A stretch of DNA of 64,000 nt from Candidatus Thioglobus sp. GTDB lineage: Bacteria > Pseudomonadota > Gammaproteobacteria > PS1 > Pseudothioglobaceae. Shown here piece after piece: positions 45,190 to 54,767 of the stretch. The position numbers were made by a program, and so were the translations under genes. The stretch covers positions 62,001-126,000 of the forward strand of contig JAOMCO010000002.1 of assembly GCA_028345055.1 (NCBI GenBank), in the 5' to 3' direction. The notes beneath the pieces were generated by a model that worked only from the letters and a program-made list of their open reading frames with translations, did no database searches and had not been told where the DNA came from. Numbering within the stretch: the stretch's first letter is position 1; the number at the start of each line of letters is the position of its first letter.

Positions 45190-45782
45190 TAGGAGTTTAT
45201 GGTGGCTCCTTCGATCCCGTTCATTTTGGGCATCTTAAAACTGCAAACTCAATCAAAAATGAACTCAATTTTGAGCGGTTATTTCTTTTGCCATGTTTTG
45301 AGCCTGTCCATAAAAACTCACTTCACTATTCCTCTATAGAAAGGCTAGAGATGCTTAGTCTTGCAATTAAAGAATTTCCTTCACTTGAAATTGATACAAG
45401 AGAAATTGATCGAGGCGGGAGTTCTTTTATGATTGATACCTTAATCGAGCTATTAGAAGAATACAAAGAAAATAATATTTGCCTAATTATTGGAATGGAT
45501 AGCTTTATTAGTTTTAAAACATGGAAAAAATGGGATCAATTTGCAAGCCTAGTTCATTTAATTGTACTTCCAAGAAACTCAGGACAACCCTCTCAAAATA
45601 GTCTAGACACTTTTGAGTTAGCAATAGACAAGAATGATTTGAAAATAAAACCAAATGGGCTTTTGTACTTTTCTAATTCTGAGCTGATTGATATTTCTTC
45701 AACTGATATTAGGGATAGAATTGCTTCCAATCAAAATCTCGATGGCTTGCTGCCCTCCTCCGTTATAAACTTTCTTCAATAA
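45186..45782 (+). CDS. nadD: Nicotinate-nucleotide adenylyltransferase
   Basis: This 198-residue nucleotidyltransferase has the N-terminal GGSFDPVHFGHLKTA motif and the C-terminal SSTDIRDRI motif. It makes deamido-NAD from nicotinate mononucleotide and ATP. It is translationally coupled to the upstream metallo-hydrolase (ATGA overlap) and followed by rsfS 2 bp later, the conserved nadD-rsfS-rlmH order. Confidence 0.96.
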   Translation: MIGVYGGSFDPVHFGHLKTANSIKNELNFERLFLLPCFEPVHKNSLHYSSIERLEMLSLAIKEFPSLEIDTREIDRGGSSFMIDTLIELLEEYKENNICLIIGMDSFISFKTWKKWDQFASLVHLIVLPRNSGQPSQNSLDTFELAIDKNDLKIKPNGLLYFSNSELIDISSTDIRDRIASNQNLDGLLPSSVINFLQ

Positions 45783-45784
45783 AT

Positions 45785-46120
45785 ATGAAACTTGTAGAGC
45801 AGATCAAGGTCGTTGAAAGCGTTATTGGAGAACTAAAAGGAGAAAATATTACGACAATCAACGTAATGCAGCAGAGTGAGGATATGGAAGCCATTATTAT
45901 TACAACTGGGAGGTCTATTCAACATGTGAGAGGAATAGCCAATAATGTGAGTATTGAAGCCAAGAGACTTAATATGCCCATTCTTGGAATAGAGGGAGCT
46001 GAGTTTAGTGAGTGGGTACTTGTTGACCTTGGTGAAGTTATTGTTCATGTAATGACAGAGAAAACCCGGGATTTCTATAAATTAGAGAGGCTATGGTCTA
46101 TCGAGGAAGATGAGGATTAA
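45785..46120 (+). CDS. rsfS: Ribosomal silencing factor RsfS
   Basis: This 111-residue protein of the RsfS/Iojap family blocks subunit joining by binding uL14 of the 50S subunit in starved cells. The motifs GRSIQHVRGIANNV and WVLVDLGEVIVHVMTEKTRDFYKLERLW are diagnostic. It overlaps rlmH by 11 bp. Confidence 0.96.
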   Translation: MKLVEQIKVVESVIGELKGENITTINVMQQSEDMEAIIITTGRSIQHVRGIANNVSIEAKRLNMPILGIEGAEFSEWVLVDLGEVIVHVMTEKTRDFYKLERLWSIEEDED

Positions 46121-46577
46121 TCTTATTGCTGTTGGTAAAAAAATGCCGGACTGGATATCAGATGGCATTGAGCATTATAAAAAGCAACTCCCCAAAAACT
46201 ATAACTTTTCAATCACTGTGATAGAGTCTCAAAGCAGGAAATCAAAAAGCCCTGAACAAACAAAAAATCTTGAAGAAAGATTGATTTTAGATGCTGCATC
46301 TGACTCAAATTTACTAATAGCATTTGATGAACTAGGCAAACAGCAAACTAGTAAGGAACTATCTAAATCAATTGAAAAATGGCAACTTAATGCTGATAGT
46401 GTTGCTTTAATTATTGGAGGTGCAGATGGACTATCTCATGAATTAAAACAAAAATGTAGTTTAATTTGGGGTCTGTCAAACCTTACTTTGACTCACTCCA
46501 TGGCAAGATTGCTTGCAGTTGAGCAGATTTATCGGAGTTATAGTTTACTTAGCAATCACCCATATCATCGAAGTTAA
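46110..46577 (+). CDS. rlmH: 23S rRNA pseudouridine-1915 N3-methyltransferase
   Basis: This 155-residue SPOUT methyltransferase is exactly the usual length. The SAM-binding knot LIIGGADGLSHEL and the C-terminal LTLTHSMARLLAVEQIYRSY and NHPYHR are diagnostic. It methylates pseudouridine 1915, which RluD makes (encoded at 5449-6393). It overlaps the end of rsfS. Confidence 0.97.
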   Translation: MRINLIAVGKKMPDWISDGIEHYKKQLPKNYNFSITVIESQSRKSKSPEQTKNLEERLILDAASDSNLLIAFDELGKQQTSKELSKSIEKWQLNADSVALIIGGADGLSHELKQKCSLIWGLSNLTLTHSMARLLAVEQIYRSYSLLSNHPYHRS

Positions 46578-46585
46578 GCTATCAA

Positions 46586-46933
46586 TTAGATGATTGAATG
46601 GATGTTTTCTGGAGGTCTTCCAATAGCAACCCCCTTCTCGGTTCTAACGATAGGACGCTCAATTAAAATTGGGAACTCTAGCATAGCACTTATGAGGTGC
46701 TCTTCACTCAAGGCTTTATCAGAAAGTCCTAGCTCTTTGAATTTAGACTCTCCTTTTCTTAGTAGATCCCGAGCACCAATACCCAAGTCCTTTATAATTG
46801 ATTTGAGTTCTGATTCACTGGGAGGATTAACTAGATAATTAACAACCTCAAAGTCTACATCGTTTTGTTCTAAAATAGCAACAGTCGCTCTCGATTTAGA
46901 GCAGCGAGCGTTGTGATAAATCTTAGTACTCAT
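46586..46933 (-). CDS. ArsC-family arsenate reductase-like protein
   Basis: This 115-residue thioredoxin-fold protein has the active-site Cys in YHNARCSKSRAT, the loop LVNPPSESEL, and RPIVRTEKGVAIGRPPE with the arsenate-binding arginines. It matches glutaredoxin-dependent ArsC and its relative YfgD. No other ars gene is nearby, so arsenate reduction as its in vivo role is uncertain. Confidence 0.88.
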   Translation of the reverse strand: MSTKIYHNARCSKSRATVAILEQNDVDFEVVNYLVNPPSESELKSIIKDLGIGARDLLRKGESKFKELGLSDKALSEEHLISAMLEFPILIERPIVRTEKGVAIGRPPENIHSII

Positions 46934-46944
46934 AATAATTATTC

Positions 46945-47472
46945 ATGAAAAAATATCTCATTATACTCCTCCTTATAGCTCCTTTTCAGGCTACCCAGGC
47001 ACTGAGTTTTAGCGAAGTGATTGACTCTGTCAAGCAACTGATGCCATGGCATGAATCAATTCCAGAAGTTAAATTTGAACTGACTGATACCAACGGAAAA
47101 ATCTTCACAGAAAAAAATACGCGTGGTAAGTATTTGGTCGTAAATTTTTGGGCAACTTGGTGTACGCCTTGCCTCAAAGAGATACCAGCTTTTGTAGAAT
47201 TCTATAAAGAAAACTCAGGTCATGTAGAGATTCTAGGTTTAGACTTTGAACCAGTAAATCTTGAAGTGATTGATGAGTTTGTTGAGCGTTTTTCTATCAA
47301 CTATCCAATTATTCTTTATACCAATGTCAATGACTCTCAGTTTAACAACTTTGGAGAAATAGTTGGAATGCCAACCACACTAATTTACAGTCCTGAAGGT
47401 GAACTACTGCAAACTTTTATGGGAGAAATCACAAAAGAAGATCTAAATAAATATATCTCACCACCAACTTAG
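46945..47472 (+). CDS. TlpA/ResA-like periplasmic thiol-disulfide oxidoreductase
   Basis: This 175-residue protein has an N-terminal signal sequence (1-19) and a thioredoxin fold with the redox site WCTPC (Cys73 and Cys76), then the cis-proline region VGMPTTLIY. Proteins of this type reduce disulfides in the periplasm, for example during cytochrome c maturation. It is 11 bp upstream of uvrD. Confidence 0.88.
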   Translation: MKKYLIILLLIAPFQATQALSFSEVIDSVKQLMPWHESIPEVKFELTDTNGKIFTEKNTRGKYLVVNFWATWCTPCLKEIPAFVEFYKENSGHVEILGLDFEPVNLEVIDEFVERFSINYPIILYTNVNDSQFNNFGEIVGMPTTLIYSPEGELLQTFMGEITKEDLNKYISPPT

Positions 47473-47483
47473 ACTATTTCATT

Positions 47484-49652
47484 ATGATTTCACCACCAAT
47501 AGCAGATGGACTCAATGAAAAACAGCAGCAATCAGTCACTCTTGCAGAAGATATTAATGCTTTAATTCTTGCAGGAGCTGGAAGCGGAAAAACGCGCGTT
47601 TTAACACACCGAATTCATTATCTAATTTCTGAAAAGAATTATTATGCTGATGATATTCTCGCTGTTACCTTTACTAATAAGGCTGCAAATGAAATGAAAG
47701 AGAGATTAAGCGATCTTCTCAGACAGCCTATTGGAAGAATGTGGTTTGGAACTTTCCACTCTCTTGCACATAAACTCCTTAGGACTCATCCAGCAGAGGC
47801 AAATCTCTCCCCAACATTTCAAATTCTAGATGCCCAAGATCAGCAACGAATCGTTAAACGGTTAATGAAAGAGAATGGTATTGATGAAACAAAGTTTCCG
47901 ATAAAAAAAGTACAGTGGTTTATTAACCAACAAAAAGATGAGGGTGTATTACCTCATCAAATAGATGCTGGCTATAATTTTTTTGTAAAGCAAAGCACTA
48001 AGGTTTTTGACCTTTATGAAAAACACTGCCAAACGAATGACCTAGTTGATTTTGCAGGCCTGTTATTAAAGAGCTATGAGTTACTTAAAAACAATCTAAA
48101 CATACTCGAGCATTATCAAAAAAAGTTTAAACACATTTTAGTGGATGAGTTCCAAGACACCAACCGCATACAATATCAATTTATCAAAATACTACATAAT
48201 GAGAGCAATCATATCTTTTGTGTTGGTGATGACGACCAGTCGATTTATGGCTGGAGAGGGGCTAGAATTGAAAACATACAAAAAATAGAGAATGATTTTA
48301 GACCAATTGAAGTTATTAAACTTGAGCAAAACTATCGTTCTACAGGAAACATATTAAGCGCATCAAATGCGCTAATTGCCAATAACCAAAATAGACTTGA
48401 AAAATCACTCTGGACTGACTCTGGTGATGGAGACCTCATCAATGTATTCAATGCAAGAACTCAAACAGAGGAGGCTCAATACGTTGTTAGTGAAATACAA
48501 AGTCAATTTAACCAAGGTAGAAACCTTGATGAATGTGCTATTCTTTATCGCTCAAATGCGCAATCTTTAGAATTTGAACAAGCACTTTTAAGACAAAATC
48601 TTAACTATAGAGTATATGGAGGATTACCTTTTTTTGCTCGTGCTGAAATTAAAAATGCTATGGGTTATGTAAGACTTATTGAAAACACTTCTGACAATAT
48701 TGCTTTTGAAAGAATTGTGAACTTTCCAACACGTGGCATTGGACTTAAAACAATTGAAGAAATTAGATCTCACTCAATTGAAAACCATACAGACCTTTTC
48801 CAGTCATCCATTGCTGTAGTTGGAAATCTACCTTCAAGAGCTTCTAATGCATTGCAATCATTTATTAACTTAATTGAAGAAATTGGTGATAACACTAAAA
48901 ATCTAATACTAAGTGAAAAAGTTGACTCTATTCTAATTCAGTCTGGATTGGTTAATCATTATGCTAATGATAAGACTGACAAGGCAGGAAGTAAAAGTGA
49001 AAACCTCGATGAGCTAGTAACTAATGCGACGCAGTATGTCCATGAAGAAAATAATGAATTGAATGAGACTCAAGGCTTCATTGCCCTAGCAACACTTGAC
49101 TCTAGTGGTGAGTCTAATCAAGGCAATCTTGGCTCTGTTCAACTAATGACTGTGCATTCAGCAAAGGGATTAGAGTTTCCTATCGTATTTTTAGTAGGAC
49201 TAGAAGAGGATTTATTCCCATCTAGACAACGTGAGGGTGAGGCCTCTAATACAGATGAAGAAAGACGTCTTTGTTATGTAGGTATGACAAGAGCAATGAA
49301 GTCTTTAACCCTCTCCTATGCTAGTAGACGTTTTATAAAAGGACAAACTTTTTACTCTATGCAATCAAGGTTCCTAGATGAGATACCAAAAAGTTTTTTA
49401 ACTTATATTAAAAACCCAAATAGTGAAGGAAATTATCAAGGATATAAAAATAATCCAAATGACAAAACAAAGTTAGTAGCAACTAATGATTCAATTTATT
49501 CAATTGGTCAGGTTGTTAAGCACGCTAAATTTGGAATGGGAACCATACTTAACTATGAGGGAAGTGGTGACTCAATGCGCCTTCAAATCAAGTTCCAAAA
49601 AGTTGGCACTAAGTGGCTTATTAGCTCCTATGCCAATTTAGAAATCGTTTAG
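47484..49652 (+). CDS. uvrD: DNA helicase II (UvrD)
   Basis: This 722-residue superfamily-1 helicase unwinds DNA 3'-5' in nucleotide-excision and mismatch repair. Walker A is AGAGSGKTRVL near residue 30, motif II VDEFQDTN, motif III VGDDDQSIYGWRGA, motif VI VGMTRAMKSL. The C-terminal HAKFGMGTILNYEGSG followed by KWLISSYANLE is specific to UvrD rather than Rep. The end overlaps the convergent rhodanese gene by 4 bp. Confidence 0.96.
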   Translation: MISPPIADGLNEKQQQSVTLAEDINALILAGAGSGKTRVLTHRIHYLISEKNYYADDILAVTFTNKAANEMKERLSDLLRQPIGRMWFGTFHSLAHKLLRTHPAEANLSPTFQILDAQDQQRIVKRLMKENGIDETKFPIKKVQWFINQQKDEGVLPHQIDAGYNFFVKQSTKVFDLYEKHCQTNDLVDFAGLLLKSYELLKNNLNILEHYQKKFKHILVDEFQDTNRIQYQFIKILHNESNHIFCVGDDDQSIYGWRGARIENIQKIENDFRPIEVIKLEQNYRSTGNILSASNALIANNQNRLEKSLWTDSGDGDLINVFNARTQTEEAQYVVSEIQSQFNQGRNLDECAILYRSNAQSLEFEQALLRQNLNYRVYGGLPFFARAEIKNAMGYVRLIENTSDNIAFERIVNFPTRGIGLKTIEEIRSHSIENHTDLFQSSIAVVGNLPSRASNALQSFINLIEEIGDNTKNLILSEKVDSILIQSGLVNHYANDKTDKAGSKSENLDELVTNATQYVHEENNELNETQGFIALATLDSSGESNQGNLGSVQLMTVHSAKGLEFPIVFLVGLEEDLFPSRQREGEASNTDEERRLCYVGMTRAMKSLTLSYASRRFIKGQTFYSMQSRFLDEIPKSFLTYIKNPNSEGNYQGYKNNPNDKTKLVATNDSIYSIGQVVKHAKFGMGTILNYEGSGDSMRLQIKFQKVGTKWLISSYANLEIV

Positions 49653-50062
49653 CCTTGAGACCAAGGCATACCATCGTGTCGCCAACCATTGAGGTTACCG
49701 CGATGATCATTTTCATCTAAGTCACCCTCAAATCCACTAGCAACATGGGAAAGACAAGTAAAACCTTTACTCTGAAGGCACTTTAAAGCCTCATTTGATC
49801 TGAATCCACTTCTGCATATAAAAATCAGTTCAGTATTCAGCACTTCACCCCTATCTCCGAGTTCTTTGAGAACTGATTCATAAAAAGCATCCGGATCAGA
49901 CTCTAAATCTGGCTCATCAAACCATGGAATCAGAATAGAGTTGTCTGGATAACCCACATACTTATGCTCAGCTCTCGTTCTGACATCAATCAAAACTGCC
50001 TCAGGATTTTCATTCATTCTCTCAACGGCCATTTTTGGAAGTAGGTTTCTCTTATAGCTCAT
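49649..50062 (-). CDS. Rhodanese-like domain protein
   Basis: This 137-residue single-domain rhodanese has the active-site loop CRSGFRSNEA with the catalytic Cys, and the N-terminal LIDVRTRAEHKYVGYPDNS (CDC25-type) motif. It could move sulfane sulfur or act on thiols; partner unknown. Standing alone between uvrD and rlmD. Confidence 0.88.
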   Translation of the reverse strand: MSYKRNLLPKMAVERMNENPEAVLIDVRTRAEHKYVGYPDNSILIPWFDEPDLESDPDAFYESVLKELGDRGEVLNTELIFICRSGFRSNEALKCLQSKGFTCLSHVASGFEGDLDENDHRGNLNGWRHDGMPWSQG

Positions 50063-50104
50063 CTTATTTCCTATTAAGTTTTCTATATAAATGATACTCT
50101 ATGC

Positions 50105-51427
50105 TTATTTTTTTCGAACAAAAAGTGCGATTGACTCAACATGTGCAGTCTGAGGAAACATATCCATCACGCCAGCACTCTCTAACGAGAACCCTAAACT
50201 TATTAGCTTTGCTGTATCTCTTGCCAAGGTTGCTGGATTACATGAAACATAAACAAGACGCTCAATATTAAGCCTAGGTAAGAGCTCAACAATTTCTATT
50301 GCCCCTGTTCTTGAAGGATCAATTAAAGCTTTATTATAATTTTTCCCCCTAAACCATTCAAAACCTGACACATCTTCAAATAGGTCGGCCTTATAAAATA
50401 ATGCATTAGTAATATTATTCTGCTCTGCATTTGCTTTTGCCCTCTCTACCAAGCCTTGATCTCCTTCTATACCTACAACTTTATTAGCATATCTGGAGAT
50501 TGGAAGTGTGAAATTACCCAATCCACAGAAAAGATCAATAACATCATCATTTTCATTTAAATCGAGAAGGTCTATTGCAAGGTCAATCATTTTTTTATTA
50601 AGCTCAAAGTTAACCTGAGTAAAGTCATTAGGCAAAAATGACATTTCAATATTGTGTTTTGGAATAGAGTAAGTTAGCTGAACAGGATTTTTAAGTGGCT
50701 TAATTGTATCTAAGCCTCCACTCTGAAGGTACCATGTAATAGATAGTTTTTTTGCATAATCAATTAGAACCTTCTCATCGTTTTCATTGAGTGGCTGAAG
50801 ATGCCTTAATATTAGAATCGTATCTTTCTCAGCAATCGCTACTTCAATCTGTGGTACATGGTCTTTAATGCTTAGCGCTTCAATACACTCTGAGAGAATT
50901 TCAAGGTTATCACCCAGAGACGGATGTAAAACCTCACATCGACTCATAACTGTTACAAATGAAGATTTTCTCTCTCTAAAACCAACGAGAACCTTCTCTT
51001 TTTTAGCAACATATCGAACTCCTAAGCGAGCTTTTCTACGATATCCCCAGCTCTCGACTTGAATTGGCTCTAACCACTCTTTTGGCTGGACTTTTGACTG
51101 ACCCATAAAAGCACTTTGAAGCCAATCATGTTTTGCACTGATTTGATTTAGACTCGATAAGTGCTGAAATGAACATCCACCGCATATTCCATAAACTGAG
51201 CATTTCGCATCAATCCTATCGAGAGAAGGCTCAATAACTTCTACGACATCTGCCTCTTCATATTTTGCGCGAGAAAGGGTTCGAGATGCAATAACCTTTT
51301 CCCCTGGCAGGGCTCCTCTTGTAAAGATAACTTTATTATCAATGTGAGAGATACCCCTGCCCTCATGAGACAATGCCTCAATCTCAATTTCATAAACTTT
51401 GTTTTTTAACTTTCGTCTTCTAGACAT
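50105..51427 (-). CDS. rlmD: 23S rRNA (uracil-1939-C5)-methyltransferase
   Basis: This 440-residue protein has an N-terminal TRAM domain, a [4Fe-4S] site CSVYGICGGCSFQHL near residues 81-95, the SAM motif VIDLFCGLGNFTLP, and the catalytic-cysteine motif YVSCNPATLARD. It forms m5U1939. The start overlaps the upstream glcF gene by 8 bp. Confidence 0.95.
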   Translation of the reverse strand: MSRRRKLKNKVYEIEIEALSHEGRGISHIDNKVIFTRGALPGEKVIASRTLSRAKYEEADVVEVIEPSLDRIDAKCSVYGICGGCSFQHLSSLNQISAKHDWLQSAFMGQSKVQPKEWLEPIQVESWGYRRKARLGVRYVAKKEKVLVGFRERKSSFVTVMSRCEVLHPSLGDNLEILSECIEALSIKDHVPQIEVAIAEKDTILILRHLQPLNENDEKVLIDYAKKLSITWYLQSGGLDTIKPLKNPVQLTYSIPKHNIEMSFLPNDFTQVNFELNKKMIDLAIDLLDLNENDDVIDLFCGLGNFTLPISRYANKVVGIEGDQGLVERAKANAEQNNITNALFYKADLFEDVSGFEWFRGKNYNKALIDPSRTGAIEIVELLPRLNIERLVYVSCNPATLARDTAKLISLGFSLESAGVMDMFPQTAHVESIALFVRKK

Positions 51428-52574
51428 CTAGGAGCTCAACCCAATGCTTAACTGGGACAGAGCTTCCCTTTTGAAGATGCAATAAACAGCCTATATTACT
51501 GGTTACAATCATTTTAGGTTTTGAGGTATTTAAATTTTCTATTTTATTAGCCCTAAGTTGATTAGATATTTTAGTCTCAAAAATTGAGTAGGCTCCAGCA
51601 GATCCACAACAAATATGTGAATCTTTGATTGGTTTTTTAATGTAGCCAAATTCAGAAAGGATGGATTCAACAAGGCCGCCAAGTTTTTGACCATGCTGTA
51701 TTGTGCATGGTTCATGATAGGTCACATTTAGCTCAGATAAATTTAACATACTTAAATCTTTTTCGGCTAAAAACTCTGCAATATCTTTTGTTTTTGAAGC
51801 AACAAGTAGCGCTTTATCATAATATGGATCAGAGATTTCAAAGAGCCCAGGGTAATCCTTAATCATAACTCCACAACCACTTGCACTCGATATTAGTACT
51901 TCTACTCCTGAGCTCATCTGCTCAGTCCAAAAATCAATATTACGCTTTACTTTTTTAAGTGCGTCAGTACTCGCTGAAAGGTGATGATCGAGTGCACCAC
52001 AACAATCACCTTGAGAAGTCTCAATAACTTTGACATTGAGCTTAGATAATATATTTTTAATGCTGTGATTAATATTTGGAGCCAGTGTTGGCTGAACGCA
52101 TCCACTCATTAAAAGAACTGTAGAGTCAGTATTTTCAGATTTTGCTAATTTAGTAGTAATCTTTGAGTGGCGGAAAAAATAACCAATAGGTTTAAATATG
52201 AATGGAGTTAAAAGTATTTTTCGAATAATAAATCGGTAAATAGATTGAAATTTACCTCGCTTGGACTCCATAATGTCTCGACCTATTTCAAGAAGCTTTC
52301 CATATTCAACACCAGATGGGCAGGTTGTTTCACATGACCTGCAGGTAAGGCATCGATCCATATGGCTAAGGGATTTAAGGCTGAACTGATTTTGCTCTAG
52401 AGCAGATTTAATTAAATAAATTCTTCCACGTGGAGAGTCCAGTTCATCTCCTAATAACTGATAAGTTGGGCAAGTTGCCAGACAAAAGCCGCAATGGACG
52501 CATGATTCGATAATTTGAGTTGCCTTATCCCTGGTTGAATCTGAAGCATTAATATTTTCTATTTCAGCATGCAT
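51420..52574 (-). CDS. glcF: Glycolate oxidase iron-sulfur subunit
   Basis: This 384-residue protein has two ferredoxin-like clusters (CVHCGFCLATCP near residue 30 and CLTCRSCETTCP near residue 81) and two CCG-type cysteine motifs (GDCCGALDHHLS, HICCGSAGAYS). It carries electrons from glycolate oxidation to quinones. It is last of glcD-glcE-glcF, overlapping glcE by 1 bp. Confidence 0.94.
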   Translation of the reverse strand: MHAEIENINASDSTRDKATQIIESCVHCGFCLATCPTYQLLGDELDSPRGRIYLIKSALEQNQFSLKSLSHMDRCLTCRSCETTCPSGVEYGKLLEIGRDIMESKRGKFQSIYRFIIRKILLTPFIFKPIGYFFRHSKITTKLAKSENTDSTVLLMSGCVQPTLAPNINHSIKNILSKLNVKVIETSQGDCCGALDHHLSASTDALKKVKRNIDFWTEQMSSGVEVLISSASGCGVMIKDYPGLFEISDPYYDKALLVASKTKDIAEFLAEKDLSMLNLSELNVTYHEPCTIQHGQKLGGLVESILSEFGYIKKPIKDSHICCGSAGAYSIFETKISNQLRANKIENLNTSKPKMIVTSNIGCLLHLQKGSSVPVKHWVELLDV

Positions 52575-53137
52575 TAAACAAAAACTCCATATGGATCAAA
52601 TATGTCTTTAAGCCTTTTTTCAATTTCCTTTCTCAGCGATGAAGGGTTATTTTTTTTGTTTTTTTTATTTCTTCTTTCAAGAGCAATTTTTTCAGGAAGC
52701 ACCTTAAAACTGATCTGAGTTATGACTGCAAGTTTTCCCATGGAGCCGACCAGGAGTCTTGAGACATCATAACCAGCTACATTTTTCATCACTTGACCAC
52801 CAAAATTTAATAAATCCCCCTTGCCATTAATTATTTGAACCCCTAAAACATTATCAGACAAGTCAGAGCCTCCTGTTGAATACAAAGAGCCAATTGTTTT
52901 CTCAGAATCCTCAATGAAAAAAGGTAGTGCCTGTTTATTTTCTTCTAAAGTTTTATTAATATCTTTAATCTTTGTTCCTGATTTGACTGTGATAACTAAT
53001 TCTTCTGGAAAATATTCTACAATGCCGGAGTATGAAGTCATATTTAATAACTCTTCATCAGATTCAACTCTAGAATTAGTGATTCTGAGCTGATTCGCAC
53101 TTCTAACTTTTTTTTGAATTTCTCCAATGCTCTGCAT
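52574..53137 (-). CDS. glcE: Glycolate oxidase FAD-binding subunit, shortened
   Basis: This 187-residue protein matches the first half of GlcE: PEELVITVKSGTKIKDINK, a GSLYSTGG loop, and the characteristic GGQVMKNVAGYDVSRLLVGSMG. Then it passes through a lysine/asparagine-rich linker straight to the family's last residues (RLKDIFDPYGVF). E. coli GlcE has 350 residues, so about 160 central and C-terminal residues are missing. Both neighbours glcD and glcF are full length and closely spaced, and the frame is open, so it is probably a functional minimal form rather than a pseudogene. Confidence 0.85.
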   Translation of the reverse strand: MQSIGEIQKKVRSANQLRITNSRVESDEELLNMTSYSGIVEYFPEELVITVKSGTKIKDINKTLEENKQALPFFIEDSEKTIGSLYSTGGSDLSDNVLGVQIINGKGDLLNFGGQVMKNVAGYDVSRLLVGSMGKLAVITQISFKVLPEKIALERRNKKNKKNNPSSLRKEIEKRLKDIFDPYGVFV

Positions 53138-53139
53138 AA

Positions 53140-54570
53140 CTAGAATCGCTCTAGTTCTGGATGTGGAAGATCTCCATGATGAACGTGCATACTCCCCAAT
53201 TCAGCACATCGATTAAGTGTTGGAATAGCTTTGCCTGGATTCAGAAGCGAAAGAGGATCAAAAGCAGCTTTGATTTGATGAAATACATCGAGCTCAGCAT
53301 CATTAAACTGGTAACACATAGCATCCAATTTTTCGATGCCTACTCCATGCTCTCCAGTAATGCTTCCTCCCACTTCAATGCAAAGCTTTAAGATTTCATT
53401 TCCAAACTCTTCTGCCTTTTCCAACTCCCCTGGAATACCTGCATCATATAAGATTAAGGGATGAAGATTACCATCACCTGCATGAAAAACATTTGCAACT
53501 CTGAGGCTGAAATATTTTGAGAGATCATTAATCTTCTCGAGGACATCTGCTAGGTGTCTTTTAGGAATAGTTCCATCCATACAATAATAGTCAGGAGATA
53601 TTCTTCCTACTGCTGGAAATGCTGACTTTCTGCCCTTCCATAATAGAAGTCTCTCTTCTTCACTCTCAGAAACTCTAACTGATTGGGCCTTTGATAATAA
53701 GCTCAAAACCTTATCAATATCAATATTTACAAACTCTTCTGAACCATCTAGTTCACATAGGAGAAGGGCTTTTGATTCTAATGGATAACCTGGCCTAGCA
53801 AAATCTTCAGACGCTTTAATTGCAAACTCATCCATCATCTCAAGACCGGCAGGAATAATCCCATTCCTAATAATTTCTGCAACTGCGTTAGCGCAATCTC
53901 TTACAGTATCAAAACCAGCCATTACAAGCTTAGCTAATTGTGGCTTCTTAGTTAGCTTCACCGTTATTTCTGTAATGATGCCTAATAACCCCTCAGAACC
54001 AGTCATTAAGGCTAATAGGCCTAAACCCTCATCCTCTCTTGAAAAGACTAGCTCATGGCCATCAATCGTCATTATTTTGATGGACTCAATATTTTGCACA
54101 GTCAGTCCGTATTTAAGGCAATGAACTCCCCCAGCATTTTCTGCAACATTACCACCAATTGTGCAAGCAATTTGTGATGATGGGTCAGGGGCATAATAGA
54201 GGCCATACTCATCAGCCGCCTCACTAATTGCTAAATTTCTTACGCCTGGCTGAACAATAGCTGTCTGCTCAACTGGATTTATTGAGATGACTTCGGTTAA
54301 CTTTGAAAGCCCCAAAACAACGCTATCTTTTATAGGCATAGCGCCACCAGATAAACCTGTACCAGCACCTCTAGTTACAATAGGTGTTTTATTCTTACGA
54401 CAAATCTCTAAAACCTTTTTGACATGCTTGATTTCATTTGGAAGAACAACAGCCAATGGTTTTTGTTTATAAACACTAAGACCATCACATTCAAATGGCC
54501 GGGTATTCTCATCACCACTAATGATTATATTTTTTGGTAGTGATTTTTTTAACTGAGAAATTATTGACAC
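53140..54570 (-). CDS. glcD: Glycolate oxidase subunit GlcD
   Basis: This 476-residue FAD-linked oxidase has the PCMH FAD-binding motifs PIVTRGAGTGLSGGAMP near residues 64-80 and GGNVAENAGGVHCLKYG. The C-terminal cap contains NVFHAGDGNLHP and GSITGEHGVGIEK. It oxidises glycolate (or D-lactate) to glyoxylate. It is first of the glcDEF unit, 2 bp ahead of glcE. Glyoxylate is consumed by the aminotransferase encoded divergently at 54768. Confidence 0.95.
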   Translation of the reverse strand: MSIISQLKKSLPKNIIISGDENTRPFECDGLSVYKQKPLAVVLPNEIKHVKKVLEICRKNKTPIVTRGAGTGLSGGAMPIKDSVVLGLSKLTEVISINPVEQTAIVQPGVRNLAISEAADEYGLYYAPDPSSQIACTIGGNVAENAGGVHCLKYGLTVQNIESIKIMTIDGHELVFSREDEGLGLLALMTGSEGLLGIITEITVKLTKKPQLAKLVMAGFDTVRDCANAVAEIIRNGIIPAGLEMMDEFAIKASEDFARPGYPLESKALLLCELDGSEEFVNIDIDKVLSLLSKAQSVRVSESEEERLLLWKGRKSAFPAVGRISPDYYCMDGTIPKRHLADVLEKINDLSKYFSLRVANVFHAGDGNLHPLILYDAGIPGELEKAEEFGNEILKLCIEVGGSITGEHGVGIEKLDAMCYQFNDAELDVFHQIKAAFDPLSLLNPGKAIPTLNRCAELGSMHVHHGDLPHPELERF

Positions 54571-54767
54571 ATTGAGCCTTCATTTTTAATAAATATTCTT
54601 ACCATTAGATATGAGTTCCAATAATTTGAAATTAAATTCAAGCCCTTATGAATTTAATTATTAATAATTTTTTTACTATCTAAGATAATAGAAAAATTAT
54701 ATCTTGTTTTAATTGGCTTTGAAATAATGTGGTCAATAGCAATTTGAATTAACTAGTAACCATAAGT

